Positions 59,772 through 64,000 of a DNA stretch of 64,000 nt are shown piece after piece. A program made the translations under genes and the position numbers. A model generated the notes under the pieces. That model saw only the letters and a list, made by a program, of their open reading frames with translations. It made no database searches and was not told the origin of the DNA. Positions within the stretch are counted from its first letter, which is position 1, and each line of letters opens with the position of its first letter. This DNA is from UBA5336 sp964415675 (GTDB taxonomy: Bacteria; Pseudomonadota; Alphaproteobacteria; Caulobacterales; Hyphomonadaceae), in contig CAYQBG010000011.1 of assembly GCA_964415675.1 (NCBI GenBank), positions 80,351 through 144,350 on the forward strand, in the 5' to 3' direction.

Positions 59772-62101
59772 TGGAGATGAATGACACAGCAATTGCAGGC
59801 CTGCTCGATACCTTTTTCGACGAGTTTCCAGGCTTCACAGGCTTCGAGGCAGCGGAGGGGCCCTATTACGCGCAAGAACGTCAATACAAGGACGAGTTTC
59901 TTGCCGAGCTCGACGAAAAGTTCCTGACGCTGCTTCGGGATCCTTCACCTGTCACCGAACAACGCGCCAGGGCCCTCCTGAACGGTTTTGATGATGCGCT
60001 AGGAACGCCGCTGCCGTCAGCTGGCGGGCCGCAGAACCTGATCAATTGGCGTTACAGGGCTCACTTTGGAAAGCTCGAAGGGCAAGCCGCTATCGGCGCA
60101 GCCGGCGCCCTGCGCGATCTCTGGCAATCTTCAGACAGCTTGCCCGAGGCGCTCGAAGCGTTTGGAACGGCTTACGCGAGTGCTGCCGGAACCGTGATGG
60201 GCCAGGATGCTCCGATGGCCACCATAAGATCGCTTGGGAGCCTCGTCCTTTGCGCCCGCTCTCCGGGAGATGCGATCTTTATCCGCACAAATCTCTGGAC
60301 CGACATCATGCGCCGGGTTTCAGGGCGCCGCTCATTTGCCAACGCCCCGATCACGGCCGAAGAGTATCGTCCCATTCTCGAGATCGCGGACCGTGTCCGG
60401 AAGGGCCTCGCGGAGCGAGGATTTCCGGTGCGTGATCACTGGGACACTTACTCGGTCCTCTGGCGCGCCCATGCAAAACTGATGGGCTCGTCCAAAGATG
60501 GGGATTCTGACTCTTCAGAAGGCAATGAGGATATGAACGACATCACACGTCCGGCGCATGCTCCCGCTCCAGAGAACCTTATTCTGTACGGGCCGCCGGG
60601 AACCGGTAAGACCTATGCGATGGCAGAGGAAGCGGTTCGCCTGTGCGACGGCCGGTTGCCGGCGCCAGACCGTCCCGAGGCGGCTGACCGTCCGGAGGCG
60701 GCACGCCGCGCGGTGCAGGTCCGCTATGAGGGGCTGCGCGAGCGCGGACGGATCGAGTTCGTCACTTTTCATCAATCCTACAGCTACGAAGAATTCGTGG
60801 AGGGGCTTCGCCCGGACACGGGCAGTGATAACGACGCCGGGTCAGCCGTGGGATTCCGCCTCCAGCCGGAAGATGGCGTGTTCCGGCGCATTTCGCGTCT
60901 GGCTGAGAAAGCCAAGGCTCCGTCGGGCTCAAACGGCACGCTTCCAAGGACGAATGTGTTCAAGACCTCGCTCGGGCCGACCTGGGATGAAAGTTTCGCC
61001 TATCTGTTCGATGAGTGCATCGAGAATGGCTATATCCTGCTCGGCTATGGTGGAGAAGTGGATTGGTCACCGCCGGAGTTCAGGGATTTCAAGAATATCC
61101 ATACGCGGTGGAAACAGATTGATCCAAAGGCCAGTGGATACGACCCCAATGTTGTTCAGACATTTTCTCTGAGGACGGTCATGACTGAGGGTGACCTCGT
61201 GGTCGTCTCCAATGGCAATCTGAGGTTTCGTGCCATTGGCCGGGTCACCGGCCCGTACCAATTCGTCAAACGTGACCAGGATGAGTACCACCATCGCAGG
61301 GCGGTCGACTGGCTCTGGGTCGACCGGGAAGGCGGCCTGTTGCACAGCGATATCTACGACAAGCGCTTCAGTCAGCAGACGCTATACAAGATGGTCGATT
61401 CCGCAATCAAATGGCCAGCTTTGGAAGAAATCGTCACAGGCAATCCGACCGAAACTGGCGAACCGCCAGCCTACGTCCTGATTATCGACGAGATCAACCG
61501 GGCCAATATTTCGAAAGTCTTCGGAGAATTGATAACCCTGCTTGAGCCCGACAAACGTTTGGGCGCAGAGAATGAATTGCGCGTCCGCCTTCCCTATTCC
61601 AAGGACGAATTTGGCGTGCCTGCCAATCTGCATGTTCTCGGAACAATGAACACAGCCGATCGGTCGATCGCGCTTCTGGATACAGCCTTGCGGCGGCGCT
61701 TCGAGTTTCGTGAGACAATGCCCCGCCCGGAATTGCTTCCCACAAACATCGACGGGGTCAATCTGCGCAGTGTGCTGACGGTGATGAATGAGCGGATAGA
61801 ATATCTTTATGACCGCGACCATCAGATTGGCCATGCCTATTTCATGGGCTGCGCTTCAAGATCAGACATTGATGGCGTTGTTCGGCAGAAAATCATTCCT
61901 CTACTGGTGGAGTATTTCTACGAGGATTGGGAGAAAGTGCGGATGACGCTGGGCGAGACCCGGGACAGCGGCGCGTTCATTTCGCGGTCCACGCTCAATC
62001 CTTCCCTTGCGGGTCTTGGCGAAATGGAAGGTGAACCGCGGTGGCGATATGCCGTGAGGGACAGGTTTCCAGCCGATGCTTATGAGCAGTTGAGCTCATG
62101 A
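59771..62101 (+). CDS. McrB-like AAA+ GTPase with an inserted EVE-like domain
   Basis: The motor of a type IV restriction system, 776 residues. An N-terminal region of about 250 residues, with no recognised modified-base reader, precedes the AAA+ core. Walker A LYGPPGTGKT is at 272-281, FHQSYSYEEFVEGLRP at about 332, Walker B LIIDEINRANISKVFGELITLLEP at about 569, and MNTADRSIALLDTALRRRF at about 627. Between Walker A and B, residues about 390-540 form an EVE/PUA-like insert (ILLGYGGEVDWSPPEF, FRAIGRVTGPYQF, RRAVDWLWVD), the likely reader of modified bases. It overlaps McrC by four bases. Confidence 0.9.
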   Translation: MEMNDTAIAGLLDTFFDEFPGFTGFEAAEGPYYAQERQYKDEFLAELDEKFLTLLRDPSPVTEQRARALLNGFDDALGTPLPSAGGPQNLINWRYRAHFGKLEGQAAIGAAGALRDLWQSSDSLPEALEAFGTAYASAAGTVMGQDAPMATIRSLGSLVLCARSPGDAIFIRTNLWTDIMRRVSGRRSFANAPITAEEYRPILEIADRVRKGLAERGFPVRDHWDTYSVLWRAHAKLMGSSKDGDSDSSEGNEDMNDITRPAHAPAPENLILYGPPGTGKTYAMAEEAVRLCDGRLPAPDRPEAADRPEAARRAVQVRYEGLRERGRIEFVTFHQSYSYEEFVEGLRPDTGSDNDAGSAVGFRLQPEDGVFRRISRLAEKAKAPSGSNGTLPRTNVFKTSLGPTWDESFAYLFDECIENGYILLGYGGEVDWSPPEFRDFKNIHTRWKQIDPKASGYDPNVVQTFSLRTVMTEGDLVVVSNGNLRFRAIGRVTGPYQFVKRDQDEYHHRRAVDWLWVDREGGLLHSDIYDKRFSQQTLYKMVDSAIKWPALEEIVTGNPTETGEPPAYVLIIDEINRANISKVFGELITLLEPDKRLGAENELRVRLPYSKDEFGVPANLHVLGTMNTADRSIALLDTALRRRFEFRETMPRPELLPTNIDGVNLRSVLTVMNERIEYLYDRDHQIGHAYFMGCASRSDIDGVVRQKIIPLLVEYFYEDWEKVRMTLGETRDSGAFISRSTLNPSLAGLGEMEGEPRWRYAVRDRFPADAYEQLSS

Positions 62102-63399
62102 ACCACTACCGCGTGGCGGAATGGGGCCGGCTTTCATTCGGTTCATCGCCAGCTGAAGGTGGAATGCTTCGTCGTGACGCCGTCGAGCTTTGTCAGCAGG
62201 CAGAGCGGTTCAGCCCACAGCTGGGCGTTGGCGCGGAAGACATCCTTTGTCTGAACCATTCCAGCCTGCAGGCGCGGCAGGTGGTCGGCGTGATTTCGAC
62301 GCCCGCCAGCCGCCTTGAAATCCTGCCCAAAATCGGCGCTTTCGCAGAGAGCCGTTCGCGCCACGCCCTCCTTGAGATGCTGGCAACCGTCTTTGGTTTC
62401 CCGTTGAGCGTCGGTTCCCAGACCAGCATCAGGGAACAGGGACGCGACATCCTTGAAATCCTCATCAGCGTTTTCACCGTTCAGCTCATGGATGCGGTCC
62501 AGCGCGGGCTGCCGCGCGCCTACATAGAAAATCAAGCAGACCTGCCGCGTTTGCGGGGAGCACTGAACGTGACGCGGCAGTTTTCGGTGCTGGCCGCCTC
62601 ACCGGAAAAGCTCGCCTGCCGTTTCGACGCGTTGAGCGCCGACATTCCGCTCAACAGGGTGCTGAAGGCTGGCTGCGCCCTGTTGCAGAAAGTCGCTCAA
62701 AGCCGTGCAAATCAACGCCGCCTCAGCGAATTGCTGCACGCCTTTGACGAGGTCGCAAGTCTTCATCCAGCTGCGCTACCGGGCAAGAAAGATATTCATC
62801 TTGATCGGACAAATGAGCGCTACCGCATGCTTCTCGATCAGGCCCGTCTGTTTCTTCAAATGCGCTGGCAATCGATCTATTCCGGCAACAGCAGGGGCTT
62901 CGCACTGCTCTTTCAGATGAACACCTTGTTCGAGGCTTATATCGGAGCCCTGATGCGGCGGCTGCAGACCGAGCTTGGTTGCAGGGTCACGCTCCAGGGA
63001 CCTCACCGATATGCCACGGAAGATGCCGATGGCACGGGACGGTTCATGACCAAGCCGGATATCTGCGTCGATTTCGCAGACACTGAACAGCGCCTGATTA
63101 TTGATACAAAATGGAAGCGGCTTGACCCCTCACCGGGTGGTAGCCCCTGGGGCATCTCCAATTCCGACGTTTATCAGATGCTGGCCTATGGTGAGGTGTA
63201 CGATGCCGAACGGGTGATTCTCCTGTATCCCAACAAACCTGAAACCGGCCATTCGCCAGGCCTGATAGATCGGTTTTGGTCTCCGAAAGGAGAACGGATC
63301 GTAGATGTTGCCACAGTGGAACTGACCGGGAACAAGGCCGTACAGGCGCAACTCTCGAACCTTTTAGAAGGCGGCGAGCGAGGACCGTTTCCGGATTGA
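62098..63399 (+). CDS. mcrC: McrC-like nuclease subunit
   Basis: The nuclease partner of McrB, 433 residues. The N-terminal McrC domain contains VVGVISTPASRLEILPKIG, a family landmark, and the PD-(D/E)XK nuclease domain has MTKPDICVDF (Asp at about 320) and LIIDTKWKRL (Asp/Lys at about 334-336). Both are intact. The YGEVYDAERVILLYPN segment completes the fold. It should cleave DNA recognised by McrB, which it overlaps. Last gene of the island. Confidence 0.92.
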   Translation: MNHYRVAEWGRLSFGSSPAEGGMLRRDAVELCQQAERFSPQLGVGAEDILCLNHSSLQARQVVGVISTPASRLEILPKIGAFAESRSRHALLEMLATVFGFPLSVGSQTSIREQGRDILEILISVFTVQLMDAVQRGLPRAYIENQADLPRLRGALNVTRQFSVLAASPEKLACRFDALSADIPLNRVLKAGCALLQKVAQSRANQRRLSELLHAFDEVASLHPAALPGKKDIHLDRTNERYRMLLDQARLFLQMRWQSIYSGNSRGFALLFQMNTLFEAYIGALMRRLQTELGCRVTLQGPHRYATEDADGTGRFMTKPDICVDFADTEQRLIIDTKWKRLDPSPGGSPWGISNSDVYQMLAYGEVYDAERVILLYPNKPETGHSPGLIDRFWSPKGERIVDVATVELTGNKAVQAQLSNLLEGGERGPFPD

Positions 63400-63748
63400 C
63401 CGTTCAAGTCCGGCAAGGCTCAAGGCCCCCTTCCCCAAGCCACTTCCATTAGTTAACCCTGTGAACGAGTTCTAGCTGGGGGCGAATGGTAAGCGTTGTC
63501 TGGAGCCCACCTTTTTCTGACCCATGAGTTCTGGAAATCTTCCACTGAACCGCGCCGGGTTGTAAGCGGTGCGTAGACCCCACCTCGTTCAGCTATTGAC
63601 GCGCTCAAAATTGCACTGTGCTCGGGAACAACGGTTGCCTACAAAGCGACTCCGTTTGGTGGGTAGCGTCCCGGGGCGTTCTCTAATCGCCATGGTCAAG
63701 TGCTTATCGTTCTACGGTTCATTATGCGAGCCGGGCTGTGGATCGGCA
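63400..63748. other. Gene-free stretch after the defence island
   Basis: No gene is recognisable. There is an imperfect 23-bp direct repeat at 63490-63512 and 63563-63585 (five mismatches by eye), of unknown meaning. Confidence 0.5.
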
Positions 63749-63947
63749 TGCAAGATTGACCCCCGTCACGGGGTGGTCGGCTTCCAAAAGTGACCCCGCT
63801 GACAGTTGCGATCAGAAGCTTCCTCAAAAGCTTGAGGGAGCGGTTGGGGGATGTTGGTTGTGGAGACGATAGCGAAGATCAGGCGGGCGCATTTCGTCGA
63901 AGGCAAGTCGATCAAGCAGATCTGCCGAGAGCTGCGGTTGTCGCGGG
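63749..63947 (+). mobile_element. IS21-family left end with truncated istA
   Basis: The left end has the TGACCCC repeats of IS21 elements (TGCAAGATTGACCCCC from 63749, and TGACCCC again near 63793). The ATG at 63851 then gives MLVVETIAKIRRAHFVEGKS and IKQICRELRLSR, the IstA N-terminus. Family similarity ends at about 63947, where the sequence changes and the frame stops at 63970. A second insertion or deletion has therefore cut the element. Confidence 0.75.
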
Positions 63948-64000
63948 TAGTGTCCCACCTGGTGGTGTAAGAGGCCGCGCGCGGAGCCTTTTGGCGTAGC

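Noticed and set aside
63490..63585. 23-bp imperfect direct repeat
   Set aside because: Five mismatches, only two copies and no flanking context; too weak to call an attachment site.
1..64000. tRNA, rRNA and CRISPR arrays
   Set aside because: I looked for cloverleaf-like 3' ends, rRNA core segments and regularly spaced direct repeats and saw none; weak candidates could be missed by eye.

Overview
The window is GC-rich, densely packed, and reads as an alphaproteobacterium. A TonB-dependent receptor with companion catabolic genes, a TPR-sulfotransferase, and a Trb-type conjugation locus carrying DUF736, DUF2274, DUF2840 and DUF3363 families suggest Caulobacterales/Maricaulales (Hyphomonadaceae-like). 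That placement is inferred from gene families only; there is no rRNA gene to test it.

Layout. (1) 1-12,680: a VapBC-type toxin-antitoxin pair, then a complete minus-strand mating-pair-formation operon reading traG, a CopG-like gene, trbB, C, D, E, J, L, F, G, I, DUF2274, DUF736. (2) 12,840-21,450: an accessory pocket between the coupling protein and the relaxase, with hipBA behind three evenly spaced operators, a three-domain nuclease-helicase with a small partner, a broken WYL regulator, an intact HEPN protein, an IS630 fragment, and a dead 5' fragment of an MRE11-like gene. (3) 21,551-25,382: relaxase, TraF peptidase, DUF2840, an excisionase-like HTH protein and a second DUF736 protein, then a 0.8-kb gap with a large nested inverted repeat. 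(4) 26,202-39,601: metabolic cargo, namely a beta-keto acid cleavage enzyme, thioesterase, BCCT transporter, esterase, quinone reductase, SDR, TonB receptor, TPR-sulfotransferase, LysR regulator and a two-subunit aconitase X. (5) 39,785-39,952: the last 55 codons of a tyrosine recombinase with altered catalytic residues. (6) 39,963-46,732: an esterase lipoprotein, DUF1501, DUF1800 and a two-component system; the two transcription units are headed by near-identical 16-bp palindromes. (7) 46,956-51,891: a plasmid-maintenance block (ParB, unknown protein, ArdA, DUF3883, nuclease, small membrane protein). (8) 52,174-53,565: an exonuclease I-like gene with three lesions. (9) 53,761-63,399: a plus-strand genome-defence island with MRE11-like nuclease, SMC-like ATPase, an ATPase/helicase chimera, a small protein, and McrB with an inserted EVE-like domain plus McrC. 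IS21 debris follows to the window end.

How it fits together. Regions 1 and 3 form one conjugative element whose cargo pocket lies between relaxase and coupling protein. No intact recombinase, replication initiator or ParA is visible, so if this is an integrative element its integration functions are missing or outside the window. The most unexpected link is that the dead MRE11 fragment at 21,100-21,396 is a close relative of the intact gene at 53,761, down to part of the upstream region. The same type of defence island apparently once sat beside the relaxase. The intact island itself bears scars: its helicase has lost its own Walker A motif and is fused in frame to the N-terminus of an unrelated ATPase.
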